Notes: a model not told the origin generated them from the letters alone. A stretch of 64,000 bases of DNA from Candidatus Thiodictyon syntrophicum (GCF_002813775.1 NZ_CP020370.1:5605501-5669500), one strand, 5' to 3'. Shown: positions 42,652-53,791, counted from the first letter of the stretch. Numbers and translations: made by a program.

Positions 42652-42712
42652 GTTGGAACACCAGTAGGGCGAGGCACGGCTTCATACCAATAGAGGACGC
42701 TCTTTGCGCCGC

Positions 42713-42851
<139 letters not shown>

Positions 42852-42906
42852 TGGTGTCTGCGTTTAACTTGTTCTCGACTCGTTACTGCCGGCCCGCACG
42901 CAGGCT

Positions 42907-43809
42907 TTACCCGTCGCGATAACCCAGCCGCGCAAGGGCCGCCTCGTCGCTGGACCAGCTCTTCTTGACCTTGACCCAGACCTCCAGGTGCACCGAGCAG
43001 CCGAAGAGCTTCTGCATCTCCAGGCGCGCCTGGGTGGCGGTCGCCTTCATGGCCTCGCCGCCGCGGCCGATCAGGATCGCCTTCTGCCCCGGGCGCTCGA
43101 CCCAGATCAGGGCATTGATCCGGTAACGCCCGTCCACCGCTTCAAAGCGCTCGATCTCCACCGTGGTGCGATAGGGCAACTCCTCACCGTAGCGCTGGAC
43201 CAGTTGCTCACGCAGCAGTTCGGCGGCAAAGAAGCGCTCCGAGCGGTCCGTGATCTGGTCCTGCGGGTACTTGAACTCACCCTCGGGCAGGGCGGCGATC
43301 ACCGATCGCTCCAGGGCCTCGATCCCGTCGCCGCGAGCGGCGGAGACCGGCACCAGTGACCGGAACCCGTAGCGCGCTGCCAGCGTCTCCAGGTACGGCA
43401 ACAGGACCGACTTGTCGGGTATCCCATCGACCTTGTTGATCACCGCAATGGCGGGCAGCGCGGCAGTGGTCAGGGCCTCCAGGGCCAGTGCGTCCTCGTC
43501 GGTCCAACGCAGGGCCTCGACCACCAGCAGTACCAGGTCCGTATCGCCGATGGCCGTGCGGGCGGCCCGGTTGAGATAGCGATTGAGCGCACCCTCGCCG
43601 CGGCGATGGATACCCGGCGTATCGACGAACAGGATCTGACCCTCGGGTCTGGTCTTGATACCCAGGATCGCGTGGCGGGTGGTCTGCGCCTTGTGGGAGG
43701 TAATGGCCAGCTTCTGGCCCAGGATACGATTGAGCAGCGTGGACTTGCCCACGTTGGGCCGCCCGATGAGCGTAACGTAGCCGCAGCGCGTCAATGCCGG
43801 ATCAGCCAT
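42907..43809 (-). CDS. era: GTPase Era
   Basis: 300 aa from MADPALTRCGYVTL. G1 GRPNVGKS (residues 16-23), G3 DTPG, G4 NKVD, and the KH domain with LIGRGGEAMKATATQARLEM. Era assists 30S assembly. It overlaps rnc by eight bases. The upstream open extension was trimmed. Confidence 0.97.
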   Translation of the reverse strand: MADPALTRCGYVTLIGRPNVGKSTLLNRILGQKLAITSHKAQTTRHAILGIKTRPEGQILFVDTPGIHRRGEGALNRYLNRAARTAIGDTDLVLLVVEALRWTDEDALALEALTTAALPAIAVINKVDGIPDKSVLLPYLETLAARYGFRSLVPVSAARGDGIEALERSVIAALPEGEFKYPQDQITDRSERFFAAELLREQLVQRYGEELPYRTTVEIERFEAVDGRYRINALIWVERPGQKAILIGRGGEAMKATATQARLEMQKLFGCSVHLEVWVKVKKSWSSDEAALARLGYRDG

Positions 43810-44491
43810 GGGCGACCTGTCCTTCAAATTGAATGAGCATGGCCTCGGCAGCGGCCTGTTCAGCGCGCCGTCGACTGCTGCCCTCACCCCGACTCAGACG
43901 CCCGTCATCCGGCAGAACGCAACTGACGGTGAAGCTCTGGGCGTGCTGGGTGCCGCCGACCGTCAACACCTCATACTCGGGGATGGGGCGGCGGCGCGCC
44001 TGCAGGAGTTCCTGTAGTCGGGTCTTGGGGTCCTTGCTCGCGTGCGCGTCGTTGAGTTGCGCCAGCGAGGCACGAAAGAGGTTCAGAACCACGGTGCGCG
44101 CCCGATTGAATTCCCCGTCCAGATAGATGGCCCCCAGGACCGCCTCCAGGGCATCCGCCAGGATGGAGTCGCGGGTATGGCCGCCGGTGCGCAGCTCGCC
44201 CGCGCCCAGGCGCAGGTAGTCGCCCAGCTCCAGCCCACGGGCGAGTTGCGCCAGGGACTCGCGTTTGACCAAAGCGGCACGCATCCGGCTCAGGGTCCCC
44301 TCGTCGGCGTGCGGGAAGCGGCCTACCAGGGCCTCGGCAATGGTGAAGCCGATCAGGGCATCGCCGAGAAATTCCAGCCGCTCATTGTTGACGGCACCGG
44401 CACTGCGGTGGGTGAGGGCCTGCTGGAGCAGGTCCGCACGGGCGAAGGGGTGACCCAGGGCGCGGGCCAAACGGCGGCTGTCCGTACTCAC
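43802..44491 (-). CDS. rnc: Ribonuclease III
   Basis: 229 aa starting at GTG, which overlaps the previous stop (GTGA). The signature NNERLEFLGDALIG (residues 35-48), the catalytic DALEAVLGAIYLDG and a C-terminal dsRBD (GSSRRRAEQAAAEAML) are present. It cleaves double-stranded RNA, including rRNA precursors; the many hairpins in this genome could be substrates. Confidence 0.97.
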   Translation of the reverse strand: MSTDSRRLARALGHPFARADLLQQALTHRSAGAVNNERLEFLGDALIGFTIAEALVGRFPHADEGTLSRMRAALVKRESLAQLARGLELGDYLRLGAGELRTGGHTRDSILADALEAVLGAIYLDGEFNRARTVVLNLFRASLAQLNDAHASKDPKTRLQELLQARRRPIPEYEVLTVGGTQHAQSFTVSCVLPDDGRLSRGEGSSRRRAEQAAAEAMLIQFEGQVAHG

Positions 44492-44868
44492 CGCCCCTTG
44501 ACCACAACCGTGTGGTTGAAGGTCAGCACCGCATCGACGTTGAAAAAGAGATGCTCGCGCTGCTCGTATTTCAGCGTCACATCGAAGGCATCCTCACCGG
44601 CCTTCTTGAAGGAGAAGGCATTGACACCAACGGCGCGGACGTCATTGACCATCATGCGATTCTCCAGGACCCGCATGATCGCCTGTTTACCTCCCAGGAT
44701 AGGCTCCGGCGACTCCGCGACCCCATTCATGATGGATTTCATGGTCATGTAGCTCATATAGGAGGGACCGAGCTTGAACAGCACGGTCACGACGAAGATG
44801 ACCACCACGAGGACGAACAGTATGCCGCTCATCCCCATTCCCTGCTGTCGGGCCGGCATCTTAGTCAT
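44488..44868 (-). CDS. DUF4845 membrane protein
   Basis: 126 aa from MTKMPARQQGMGMSG; GAGGGG eight bases upstream supports this ATG over a GTG three codons earlier. One N-terminal membrane helix (GILFVLVVVIFVVTVLFKLG), then a periplasmic domain. DUF4845 sits between lepB and rnc in many gammaproteobacteria; its function is unknown. Confidence 0.88.
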   Translation of the reverse strand: MTKMPARQQGMGMSGILFVLVVVIFVVTVLFKLGPSYMSYMTMKSIMNGVAESPEPILGGKQAIMRVLENRMMVNDVRAVGVNAFSFKKAGEDAFDVTLKYEQREHLFFNVDAVLTFNHTVVVKGR

Positions 44869-44894
44869 ATCGATCACCCCTCACTGAAATCAGA

Positions 44895-45743
44895 TTAGCG
44901 AATCAGGTTGCCGAGCCGGCCCCAGGCAATGGGCGGAAAGCCGTCGCGTTCGCCGTCCCAGTGCATCCAGATGGCAAAGGCCTTGCCGACCAGGTTTTCC
45001 TCGGGAACGAACCCCCAGCAGCGGCTGTCATTGCTGTTGTCACGATTGTCGCCCATGACGAAGTAAAACCCAGGCGGTACCTGCACCGGCCCAGCGGCAA
45101 GCACGCGACACCCGGGCGGCAGGTCCGGCAGACCCTGGCGGACCAGGGTGTGGTGCTCCACGCCGGCGAGCGTCTCCACCGCCTCCCGGGCGCCGGTCAT
45201 ACCCGCCCCGGACGCCACCCCGGTGTAGCGTCCAAGCGCCACTTGACCCTGGGGCTTGCCGTTGAGGTAGATGGTCTTGTCGCGATAGAAGACCTCGTCA
45301 CCCGGGACCCCGATGATCCGTTTGATGTAGTCGGTCTTGCCGTCCTGCGGGTACTTGAAGACCACCACGTCACCGTGCCGGGGTTCCCCGACAGGCAGAA
45401 ACTTGAAATTGAGGACCGGCAGGCGCAGCCCATAGGCAAACTTGTTGACCAGGATAAAATCCCCGGTCAGCAGGGTCGGCATCATCGAGTTGGAGGGGAT
45501 GCGAAAGGGCTCGACCACAAAGGAGCGCAACAACAGGACGACGAGGATCACCGGGAAAAACGAGCGGGCATACTCAACCAGGATGGGCTCGCGCCCCCCG
45601 GCCGGACCCGGCACCGCGACCACAGACCCATCCGTCGGCGCCAAGGCGCGACGCCGCGGCGCGAAAACCAGGGCATCCACCAGCCAGATGCCGCCGGTGA
45701 CGGCGCAGGCCAGCACCAAAAAGGCTGGAAAATCAAAATTCAT
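44895..45743 (-). CDS. lepB: Signal peptidase I
   Basis: 282 aa. Two N-terminal membrane segments (residues 5-28 and 60-78), catalytic Ser86 in PSNSMMPTL, and catalytic Lys141 in DYIKRIIGVPGD. The C-terminal FVMGDNRDNSNDSRCWGFVP box is complete. It cleaves secreted preproteins at the inner membrane. Follows lepA by 43 bases. Confidence 0.97.
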   Translation of the reverse strand: MNFDFPAFLVLACAVTGGIWLVDALVFAPRRRALAPTDGSVVAVPGPAGGREPILVEYARSFFPVILVVLLLRSFVVEPFRIPSNSMMPTLLTGDFILVNKFAYGLRLPVLNFKFLPVGEPRHGDVVVFKYPQDGKTDYIKRIIGVPGDEVFYRDKTIYLNGKPQGQVALGRYTGVASGAGMTGAREAVETLAGVEHHTLVRQGLPDLPPGCRVLAAGPVQVPPGFYFVMGDNRDNSNDSRCWGFVPEENLVGKAFAIWMHWDGERDGFPPIAWGRLGNLIR

Positions 45744-45786
45744 GGATATCTCAGTGTAGAAAACTCAAGGTGCCCCGGTGCGTCCG

Positions 45787-47589
45787 TCAATTATCCTTGC
45801 CCACCTGGAGCACGGCAAGGAAGGCCTCCTGAGGGATCTCGACCCGGCCGACCTGTTTCATGCGCTTCTTGCCCTTCTTCTGTTTGTCCAGGAGCTTGCG
45901 CTTGCGCGAGACATCGCCCCCGTAGCACTTGGCCAACACGTTCTTGCGCAGGGCCTTGACGGTCGTGCGGGCGATGATCTTGCTGCCGATGGCGGCCTGG
46001 ATGGCCACCTCGAACATCTGCCGCGGGATCAACTCCTTCATCCGTACGGTGATATCCTGGCCGCGGGACTGCGACACCGCACGGTGCACGATGGTCGAGA
46101 GCGAGTCGACCTTGTCGCCGTTGATCAGGACATCGAGCTTCACCAGGTCGGAGGCCTGAAAGCGCTTATGCTCGTACTCGAAGGAGGCATAGCCGCGGCT
46201 GGCCGACTTGAGGCGGTCGAAGAAATCGAGCACGACCTCGGCGAGCGGCAGTTCATAGGTCACCTGGACCTGGCCGCCCAGGTACTGGATCTGCTTCTGC
46301 ACCCCGCGCTTCTCGATGCACAGGTTGATCACGTTACCCAGGTAGTCGGGGGGGGTGAGGATGTGGGCCTCGATGATCGGCTCACGGACCTCGCTGATCT
46401 TGTTAGGCTCCGGCAGATTGGCCGGGTTGTCGATACGAAAGACCTCACCGTCCTGGCGCAGCACCTCATAGACCACGGTCGGGGCCGTGGTGATGAGGTC
46501 GAGATCATATTCGCGCTCGAGGCGTTCCTGGACGATCTCCATGTGGAGCATCCCCAGAAAGCCGCAGCGGAAGCCGAACCCCAGGGCCTGGGACACCTCC
46601 GGCTCGTAGAACAGGGAGGCGTCGTTGAGCCGCAGTTTGCTCAGAGCCTCGCGCAGGTCCTCGTAGGCGTCCGAGTCCACCGGATAGAGGCCGGAGAAGA
46701 CCCGCGGGCGCATCTCCTTGAAGCCCTCGAGCTTCTCTCCGGGCCGCTCTGGCCTGGTGATGGTATCGCCGACTGGGGCGCCATCGATCTCCTTGATCGA
46801 GGCGATCAGATAGCCGACCTCACCGGGGCCCAGGCTCGGGCGTTCGACCTTCTTCGGCGTGAAGACCCCCACCGAGTCCACCAACTGGGTGCGCCCGGTG
46901 GCCAGCATGACGATCTTGTCGCGGCGGCGCATCTCCCCGTTCATGACCCGCACCAGCGACACCACGCCCACATAGGGATCGAACCAGGAGTCGATGATCA
47001 GGGCCTGCAGGGGCGCTTCGCGGTCGCCCTTGGGGGGCGGGATGCGCAGCACCAGGGCCTCCAGCAGGTCGGGAATGCCCTCGCCGGTCTTGGCGCTCAC
47101 CCGCAGGGCGTCCTCGGCCTCGATACCGATGATCTCCTCGATCTCCTTGATCACCCGCTCCGGCTCGGCGTTGGGCAGGTCGATCTTGTTCAGGACCGGC
47201 AGCACCTCCAGCCCCTGCTCGATGGCCGTATAGCAGTTGGCCACGCTCTGTGCCTCCACACCCTGGGCCGCGTCCACCACCAGCAGCGCACCCTCACAGG
47301 CGGCGAGCGAGCGAGAGACCTCATAGGAGAAGTCCACATGGCCCGGGGTGTCGATGAAATTCAGCAGATAGGTGCGTCCATCCCGGGACTTGAAGTCCAG
47401 GGCGATGCTCTGGGCCTTGATGGTGATCCCGCGCTCGCGCTCCAGATCCATAGAGTCGAGCACCTGACTCGACATCTCGCGCTCGGTCAAGGCCCCGGAC
47501 AGTTGGATGAAACGATCCGCAATCGTCGACTTGCCGTGGTCGATGTGGGCAATGATCGAGAAATTACGGATGTGGCTGAGATCGGTCAT
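45787..47589 (-). CDS. lepA: Elongation factor 4 (LepA)
   Basis: 600 aa from [21 protein letters not shown] motifs [17 protein letters not shown] and NKIDLPNA are present, and the LepA-specific C-terminal domain ends [20 protein letters not shown]. It acts in translation under stress and in initiation. First gene of the lepA-pdxJ run. Confidence 0.97.
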   Translation of the reverse strand: MTDLSHIRNFSIIAHIDHGKSTIADRFIQLSGALTEREMSSQVLDSMDLERERGITIKAQSIALDFKSRDGRTYLLNFIDTPGHVDFSYEVSRSLAACEGALLVVDAAQGVEAQSVANCYTAIEQGLEVLPVLNKIDLPNAEPERVIKEIEEIIGIEAEDALRVSAKTGEGIPDLLEALVLRIPPPKGDREAPLQALIIDSWFDPYVGVVSLVRVMNGEMRRRDKIVMLATGRTQLVDSVGVFTPKKVERPSLGPGEVGYLIASIKEIDGAPVGDTITRPERPGEKLEGFKEMRPRVFSGLYPVDSDAYEDLREALSKLRLNDASLFYEPEVSQALGFGFRCGFLGMLHMEIVQERLEREYDLDLITTAPTVVYEVLRQDGEVFRIDNPANLPEPNKISEVREPIIEAHILTPPDYLGNVINLCIEKRGVQKQIQYLGGQVQVTYELPLAEVVLDFFDRLKSASRGYASFEYEHKRFQASDLVKLDVLINGDKVDSLSTIVHRAVSQSRGQDITVRMKELIPRQMFEVAIQAAIGSKIIARTTVKALRKNVLAKCYGGDVSRKRKLLDKQKKGKKRMKQVGRVEIPQEAFLAVLQVGKDN

Positions 47590-47862
47590 CGTTGGGGACC
47601 GTCGCGGGTCTCGGTGGAGGGGCGCGGGGATGCAAGGGCGGCGGCACGCAATGGCGCGCCGGTTGCGTGCGCCGCTGCAGGCCGCACACGGGAGCCGCAA
47701 GAAGTCGGCCATGATAGCAGAAACCGGGCGGGGGCGGGGCCACACCGGGCGCGGCCGGGGTTTCCACGCGGCGCGACGGTGTCGGCATTCGCGCACAGTC
47801 TCGGGGCACGGGAACCGGTATCATGATCGGGAACGACACCGCGCCGGACTTTAGTGATTCGC

Positions 47863-48891
47863 GTGAAGCGCTCCGACTTCCATTTCGACCTGCCCCCCGG
47901 GCTGATCGCCCAGCGCCCGCTGGCGCAGCGCTCGGCCTCGCGGCTCCTGGCCCTGGACGGGGACGGCACCACCCCGCGCGATCTGCTGTTCACCGATCTG
48001 CCGGAGCAGCTGCGCCCCGGCGACCTGCTGGTCTTCAACAACACGCGGGTAATGCGTGCGCGGCTGTTCGGGCACAAGGACTCGGGGGGTGCGGTCGAAG
48101 TCCTGATCGAGCGCCTGCTGGGGCCAGCACAGGCGCAGGCTCAGGTGCGGGCCTCCAAGTCGCCCAGGCCCGGCAGCCTGATCCTGCTCGGGGGCGGAGG
48201 GCGCCTGGAGGTCCTGGGGCGGGACGCCGACCTGTTCCTGCTGCGCGCCCTGGACCAGCCCTTCCCACTCCTCATGCAGACCCAGGGGCATGTCCCCCTG
48301 CCCCCCTACATCGAGCGGCCGGACGAGGACGCGGACGCGGAGCGCTACCAGACCGTCTACGGGAGCCGGACCGGGGCCGTCGCCGCCCCCACCGCGGGCC
48401 TGCATTTCGACCAGCCGCTGCTGGAGCGGCTGGCCGCCCTGGGGATAGCGCGCGCCGAGGTCACGCTGCATGTGGGGGCCGGCACCTTCCAGCCGGTGCG
48501 GGTGGAGGACCTGGACCAGCACCGGATGCACGCGGAGTGGCTGGATGTGGACCCGCGGGTCTGCGCCCAGGTCGCGGCCACCCGGGCGGCCGGCGGGCGC
48601 GTCGTCGCGGTCGGCACCACCAGCGTGCGCAGCCTGGAGAGCGCCGCCGCGCATGGGGAACTTGAGCCCTTCCAGGGCGACAGCCGGATCTTCATCCGCC
48701 CCGGCTACCGCTTCCAGGTGGTGGACGCCATGATCACCAACTTCCACCTGCCGGAGTCGACGCTGCTGATGCTGGTCTGCGCCTTTGCCGGCATGGAGCC
48801 CATCCGCGCCGCCTACCGCCACGCGATCGCCGGCCGCTATCGCTTCTTCAGTTACGGCGACGCCATGTTCCTGACCCGCCGCGATCAATGA
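47863..48891 (+). CDS. queA: S-adenosylmethionine:tRNA ribosyltransferase-isomerase
   Basis: 342 aa from the GTG aligned with the family start ([20 protein letters not shown] follows); a GTG three codons upstream is also open. Contains [48 protein letters not shown] and [13 protein letters not shown]. It makes epoxyqueuosine in tRNA. Divergent from lepA. Confidence 0.96.
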   Translation: MKRSDFHFDLPPGLIAQRPLAQRSASRLLALDGDGTTPRDLLFTDLPEQLRPGDLLVFNNTRVMRARLFGHKDSGGAVEVLIERLLGPAQAQAQVRASKSPRPGSLILLGGGGRLEVLGRDADLFLLRALDQPFPLLMQTQGHVPLPPYIERPDEDADAERYQTVYGSRTGAVAAPTAGLHFDQPLLERLAALGIARAEVTLHVGAGTFQPVRVEDLDQHRMHAEWLDVDPRVCAQVAATRAAGGRVVAVGTTSVRSLESAAAHGELEPFQGDSRIFIRPGYRFQVVDAMITNFHLPESTLLMLVCAFAGMEPIRAAYRHAIAGRYRFFSYGDAMFLTRRDQ

Positions 48892-48902
48892 GGGCCACCA
48901 CG

Positions 48903-49682
48903 ATGATCGAGACCCGCCCCATCCCCGCCTTCGACGATAACTACATCTGGCTCCTGACCGAACCGCCGGGCCGCAACGCCGTGGTGGTGGACCCCGGGGA
49001 CGCGGACCCGGTGCTGGAGACGCTGGCCGCCGAGGGGCTGCGGCTCACGGCCGTGCTGGTGACCCACCACCATGCGGACCATGTGGGCGGGCTCGGCGAA
49101 CTGGCGCAGGCCTTCCCGGGGCTCGCCATCATCGGCCCCCGCGACCCGCACATCCAGGGCCTGACCCAGCAGGTCGGCGAGGGCGAGTTGGTCACACCCG
49201 CGGGGCTTGCCAGCCGCTTCACGGTCTGGGAGGTGCCCGGCCACACGGCGACCCATATCGCCTTCCTGGGGGACGGCTGCCTGTTCTGTGGGGACACCCT
49301 GTTCGCCGTCGGCTGCGGGCGGGTCTTCGACGGCACCTTCGAGCAGTTGTCCGGGTCACTGCGGCGCATCGCCGCCCTGGACCCGGCGACCCGACTCTTC
49401 TGCGCCCACGAATACACCCTGGCCAACCTGGGCTTCGCCAACTGGGTGGAGCCGGACAACCCGGCGTTGCGCAGCCGCGCCCGCGCGGACGCCGCGCGAC
49501 GCGCCCACGACCTGCCGACAGTCCCGTCCGACCTGGCATTGGAACTCGCCACCAACCCCTTCCTGCGCACCGGCGAACCCCAGGTCATCGCCGCCGCCGA
49601 GCGCTTCGCCGGGGCCGGGCTCCAGGGTCACGCGGCGGTCTTCAAGGCCCTGCGGCAGTGGAAGGACGCCGAGTATGACTAG
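48903..49682 (+). CDS. gloB: Hydroxyacylglutathione hydrolase (glyoxalase II)
   Basis: 259 aa from the second ATG (MIETRPIPAFDDNYIWLLTE); GAGGG nine bases upstream. Metallo-beta-lactamase motif THHHADHVGG, GHTATHIAF, LFCGDTLFAVGCGRVFDG and the C-terminal domain are present. Hydrolyses S-lactoylglutathione. The queA stop overlaps the ribosome binding region. Confidence 0.95.
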   Translation: MIETRPIPAFDDNYIWLLTEPPGRNAVVVDPGDADPVLETLAAEGLRLTAVLVTHHHADHVGGLGELAQAFPGLAIIGPRDPHIQGLTQQVGEGELVTPAGLASRFTVWEVPGHTATHIAFLGDGCLFCGDTLFAVGCGRVFDGTFEQLSGSLRRIAALDPATRLFCAHEYTLANLGFANWVEPDNPALRSRARADAARRAHDLPTVPSDLALELATNPFLRTGEPQVIAAAERFAGAGLQGHAAVFKALRQWKDAEYD

Positions 49683-49756
49683 ACCCCAGATTGACCACAC
49701 CGCCCGCGGCTGCTAGAACCGCGCCCGACCTCACCCAGCGCCAAGGCGATCTTGCA

Positions 49757-51292
49757 ATGCATCCGAGTCTCACCCGTCTTGGCCCGCGCCTGCGGCCCTT
49801 CCTGCCCGCCGTGACCGCGCTCGCGGCCGGCGCGCTCGCGGTCCTGGGCTTCGCGCCCTTCTCGCTCTTTCCACTCGCCGTCGTCGCACTGGCCCTGTTG
49901 AACGAGTCCCTGGCCGCCGGTCCGGCCGCCGCCGGGCTGCGGCGCGGCTGGCTCTTCGGCCTGGGCCTCCTGGGCTTTGGGGTCGCCTGGATCCGCATCA
50001 GCCTCAACCAATACGGCAACATGGACGCCTGGGCCGCCAACCTGCTGATGGTGGTCTTCATCGCGTGGATGGCGGGCTACTACGCGCTGGCCGGCTGGCT
50101 CGCCCGGCGCCTGCAGCCGGCCCCGTCCTGGACCGGTCCCGTGCTGCTGCTGCCGGGGCTCTATGTGCTCTGTGAATGGCTGCGCGGCTGGCTCTTCACC
50201 GGCTTCCCCTGGCTCAACCTGGGTTACACCCAGATCGATGGCCCCCTGGCGGGTTATGCCCCGATCCTCGGGGTCTACGGGCTGAGCCTGCTGACCGCCA
50301 TCTCCGGCGGGCTCCTGTGGGGCCTGATCCGCTGGCCCGGGCGGGGCCGCCTGGCCGCCGCCGCGGCGCTCGCCATCCTCTGGCTAGACGGCCTGGCCCT
50401 GCAACGGGTGCCCTGGACCCAGCCGTCCGACGCGCCCTTCACGGCCACCGTGATCCAGGCCAACATCCCCCAAGCGATCAAGTGGGACCCCGAGGCCCGT
50501 GTCGGCATCGTCAAGGTGTACGTGGACCTGACCCGGGAACACCTGGACTCGGACCTGATCCTGTGGCCGGAGACGGCCATCCCGGACTTCCTGCACCAGG
50601 TCCGGGAACCGCTGATCGAGCCCCTGGCCGCGGAGGCGCGGGCCCAGGGGGCGGAGATCGTCCTCGGCATCCCGGTCCTGGACCTGGACAACGGCAATTA
50701 CTACAACGGACTCCTGAGCATCGGCAGTCAGGAGGACCTCTACACCAAGCGTCACCTGGTGCCCTTCGGTGAATTCCTGCCCTTCAAGGCGTGGCTCGGC
50801 CCCCTGGTGAAGATGTTTGAGATCCCGATGTCGGATTTCAGCGCTGGTACGGCACCGCGCCCGCTACTGCGGGTCGGCGCCCGCACCGCCGGCGCAGCCA
50901 TCTGTTACGAGGACATCTTCCCGGCGGAGGTCGCCCAAGCCCTGCCGGAGGCGCAGTTCCTGATCAGCGTCAGCAACGACGCCTGGTTCGGGGATTCGCT
51001 CGCGCCCCACCAACACCTGGAGATGGCGCGGATGCGCGCCCTGGAGACCGGGCGCGACCTGGTGCGCGCCACCAATACCGGCATCTCCGCCATCGTCGAC
51101 TGGCGCGGCCGGGTCCTCGGCCAGGTCCCGGCCTTCGTCCGCGGGACCTTCAGCGCCCCGGTCCAGCCCCGCACCGGGTCCACCCCCTTCGTGCGGTGGG
51201 GCAACTGGCCGGCAATCGGGCTCGCCCTAGGCCTGGTCGCGGCGGCGCTCTTGATGCGGCGGCGCGGGGTGCGATCAGAACCGATACATTAA
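49757..51292 (+). CDS. lnt: Apolipoprotein N-acyltransferase
   Basis: 511 aa from MHPSLTRLGPRLRPF with AAGGCG upstream. About six N-terminal membrane segments, then a nitrilase-like domain with the Glu (LWPETAIPDF), Lys (KRHLVPFGEFLPF) and Cys (AAICYEDIFP) of the catalytic triad. Adds the third acyl chain to lipoproteins. A final membrane helix precedes the stop. Confidence 0.96.
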   Translation: MHPSLTRLGPRLRPFLPAVTALAAGALAVLGFAPFSLFPLAVVALALLNESLAAGPAAAGLRRGWLFGLGLLGFGVAWIRISLNQYGNMDAWAANLLMVVFIAWMAGYYALAGWLARRLQPAPSWTGPVLLLPGLYVLCEWLRGWLFTGFPWLNLGYTQIDGPLAGYAPILGVYGLSLLTAISGGLLWGLIRWPGRGRLAAAAALAILWLDGLALQRVPWTQPSDAPFTATVIQANIPQAIKWDPEARVGIVKVYVDLTREHLDSDLILWPETAIPDFLHQVREPLIEPLAAEARAQGAEIVLGIPVLDLDNGNYYNGLLSIGSQEDLYTKRHLVPFGEFLPFKAWLGPLVKMFEIPMSDFSAGTAPRPLLRVGARTAGAAICYEDIFPAEVAQALPEAQFLISVSNDAWFGDSLAPHQHLEMARMRALETGRDLVRATNTGISAIVDWRGRVLGQVPAFVRGTFSAPVQPRTGSTPFVRWGNWPAIGLALGLVAAALLMRRRGVRSEPIH

Positions 51293-51301
51293 CGCAGATA
51301 T

Positions 51302-51323
51302 CGTAGGGTACGCATCGCGTACC
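51302..51323. repeat. Short palindromic repeat, GGTACGC stem type
   Basis: CGTAGGGTACGC-ATC-GCGTACC. Same flank and size as the GGTCCGC and GGTGCGC units, with A/T at the variable stem pair. Confidence 0.8.
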
Positions 51324-51361
51324 CTAGAGCTACAGCGACCGGACGTTCTCACGGACCGGGC

Positions 51362-51434
51362 GTCGTTGTCGTTGTCGTTGTCGTAATCGAATAGTCCGAC
51401 CACGATTACGACAACGACAACGACAACGACAACG
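51362..51434. repeat. Hexanucleotide hairpin element, copy B
   Basis: GTCGTT repeats ending in TCGTAATCG (51362-51389), a 13-base centre, and the exact complement CGATTACGACAACG... (51403-51434). At least 27 base pairs are perfect. Shorter than copies A and C and lacking their long centre. Confidence 0.9.
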
Positions 51435-51520
51435 AAAGCGCACCCGGCAACGCGCGCCTTGAGCACAGCAGGGGCGCGGCGGTATATCATGACAAGCCCG
51501 ATTCGCCGCAGGACTTCCCA

Positions 51521-52036
51521 GTGCAGGCACTGATCCGCTTTTTTGTCGACCTCTGCCTGCTGCGCCGGGCACCGCAGGACCTGCCCGCCTCCACGACCCT
51601 GTTCCGGGCGGTCCTGACCGCCGACCTGTTCGCCGGGTTGCTGGTGGGACTCATCTCCGGTCAGCCCATCCTGTCCAGCCTGGTCCAGGGGATCGTCGAG
51701 TTGTCCCTGCAACTCGGACTGCTCTACGGGGTGCTGCGCTTCACCGGGCACCTGGGTCGCTTCACCCAGGCCGGCACCGCCCTGTTGGGCAGCGGCGCCT
51801 TGATCGCACTGGCCGCCCTGGGACCCCTGGCCCTGAACCCGACCGGCAGCACCGAGTCCGATGCCGCCGCCCTGGGCGCCTTCCTGTTGCTCCTGGTGGT
51901 GGCCTGGAACCTGCTGGTGACCGGCCACATCGTGCGCCACACCTTCGGGATCAGTCTGGGGCAGGGGATCGCGGTCGCGGTCGGCTACGAGGTCCTGGCG
52001 GTAACCCTGATCAGCGTTCTCTTCGGCGGGGGATGA
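51521..52036 (+). CDS. Predicted multi-pass membrane protein
   Basis: 171 aa starting at GTG, with AGGA eight bases upstream. Four to five hydrophobic segments (VLTADLFAGLLVGLISG, LQLGLLYGVLRF, GSGALIALAALGPLAL, LGAFLLLLVVAWNLLVTGHI, IAVAVGYEVLAVTLI). The layout recalls Yip1-like membrane proteins, but no motif confirms this. Flanked on both sides by hexamer hairpins. Confidence 0.75.
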   Translation: MQALIRFFVDLCLLRRAPQDLPASTTLFRAVLTADLFAGLLVGLISGQPILSSLVQGIVELSLQLGLLYGVLRFTGHLGRFTQAGTALLGSGALIALAALGPLALNPTGSTESDAAALGAFLLLLVVAWNLLVTGHIVRHTFGISLGQGIAVAVGYEVLAVTLISVLFGGG

Positions 52037-52350
<314 letters not shown>

Positions 52351-53721
52351 ATGCACCTGCACATCCTCGGAATCTGCGGCACCTTCATGGGCGGGATCGC
52401 CCAACTCGCCCGCGCCCTGGGCCATCGCGTCACCGGCTCCGATGCAAACGTGTATCCGCCGATGAGCACCCAGCTCGAGGCGGCCGGCATCACCCTCATG
52501 GAGGGCTATGACGCCGCGCAGTTGGACCCGGCCCCGGACGTAGTCGTGGTCGGCAACGCCATGCGCCGCGGCATCCCGGCGGTGGAGGCCATGCTGGATC
52601 GGGGCCTCCCTTACTGCTCCGGCCCCGCCTGGCTCAAGGCCAACCTGTTGCAGGGGCGCTGGGTGCTGGCCGTGGCCGGGACCCACGGCAAGACCACCAC
52701 CGCCAGCATGCTCGCCTGGGTCCTGGCCGACGCCGGGCTTGACCCGGGCTTTCTGATCGGCGGTGTACCCCAGGACTTCGGCGTCTCGGCCCGCCTGGGT
52801 TCCCCGCCCTTCTTCGTGGTGGAAGCGGACGAATACGACACCGCCTTCTTCGACAAGCGCTCCAAGTTCGTCCACTACGGCCCGCGCACCGTGATCCTGA
52901 ACAACCTGGAGTTCGACCACGCGGACATCTTCGACGATTTGGCCCAGATCCAGCGCCAGTTCCACCACCTGGTGCGCACCGTGCCGGGCACCGGGCTCAT
53001 CATCCACCCCGCCGCCGACCCGGCCCTGGACCAGGTCCTGGCGATGGGCTGCTGGACCCCGTGCGAGGTCTTCGGGCGGTCTGCCGCACCGGCGACGGGC
53101 TGGGACGCCCGACTCATCCAACCCGACGGCTCCAGCTTCGAGGTCCTGCACGACGGCACCCCCCAGGGCCAGGTCCACTGGGGCCAGACCGGCCTGCACA
53201 ACGTAAACAACGCCCTCGCCGTCCTCGCCGCCGCCCGCCACGCCGGGGTCCCGGTAGGCATCGGCATCGAGGCACTCTCCCGCTTCCAAGGCGTCAAGCG
53301 CCGCATGGAACTGCGCGGCGAGGTGCGGGGCGTGCGCGTCTTCGACGACTTCGCCCACCACCCCACCGCCATCGCCACCACCCTCCAGGGGTTGCGCCGT
53401 CAGGTGGGTGCGGCGCGCATCCTCGCGGTGCTGGAGCCGCGCTCCAACACCATGCGGCTGGGGGTCCACAACGCCGAGTTGGCCGCCTCCGTCACGGACG
53501 CGGACCTGATCTATATCCACGCCCCCGCGGACCTGGGCTGGGACGCGGCGGCCGTCTTCGCCGGGCTGGGCGAGCGGGCAAGGGTCCTAGGCTCGGTGGA
53601 CGCCATCGTCGCACAAGTGGCCGCAGAGGCCCGCTCCGGCGATCAGGTACTGGTCATGAGCAACGGCGGCTTCGGCGGGATTCACCAGAAGCTGCTGGAC
53701 GCCTTGGATGCGCCAAAATGA
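52351..53721 (+). CDS. mpl: UDP-MurNAc:L-Ala-gamma-D-Glu-mDAP ligase
   Basis: 456 aa. N-terminal MHLHILGICGTFMGGIAQLA, the ATP loop VAGTHGKTTTASMLAWVL, the Mur ligase NNLEFDHADIFDD and the C-terminal VFDDFAHHPTAIATTL. It recycles murein tripeptide. About 450 aa is normal for Mpl, which distinguishes it from MurC. Confidence 0.96.
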   Translation: MHLHILGICGTFMGGIAQLARALGHRVTGSDANVYPPMSTQLEAAGITLMEGYDAAQLDPAPDVVVVGNAMRRGIPAVEAMLDRGLPYCSGPAWLKANLLQGRWVLAVAGTHGKTTTASMLAWVLADAGLDPGFLIGGVPQDFGVSARLGSPPFFVVEADEYDTAFFDKRSKFVHYGPRTVILNNLEFDHADIFDDLAQIQRQFHHLVRTVPGTGLIIHPAADPALDQVLAMGCWTPCEVFGRSAAPATGWDARLIQPDGSSFEVLHDGTPQGQVHWGQTGLHNVNNALAVLAAARHAGVPVGIGIEALSRFQGVKRRMELRGEVRGVRVFDDFAHHPTAIATTLQGLRRQVGAARILAVLEPRSNTMRLGVHNAELAASVTDADLIYIHAPADLGWDAAAVFAGLGERARVLGSVDAIVAQVAAEARSGDQVLVMSNGGFGGIHQKLLDALDAPK

Positions 53722-53731
53722 TGACGGTGCC

Positions 53732-53753
53732 GGTAGGGTCCGCTGTGCGGACC
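53732..53753 (-). repeat. Short palindromic repeat, GGTCCGC stem type
   Basis: GGTAGGGTCCGC-TGT-GCGGACC, eleven bases past the mpl stop; may also act as its transcript end. Confidence 0.8.
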
Positions 53754-53791
53754 ATTCGTCGCCAAGCGCACCGACGCCCAAGCCCGGCCCA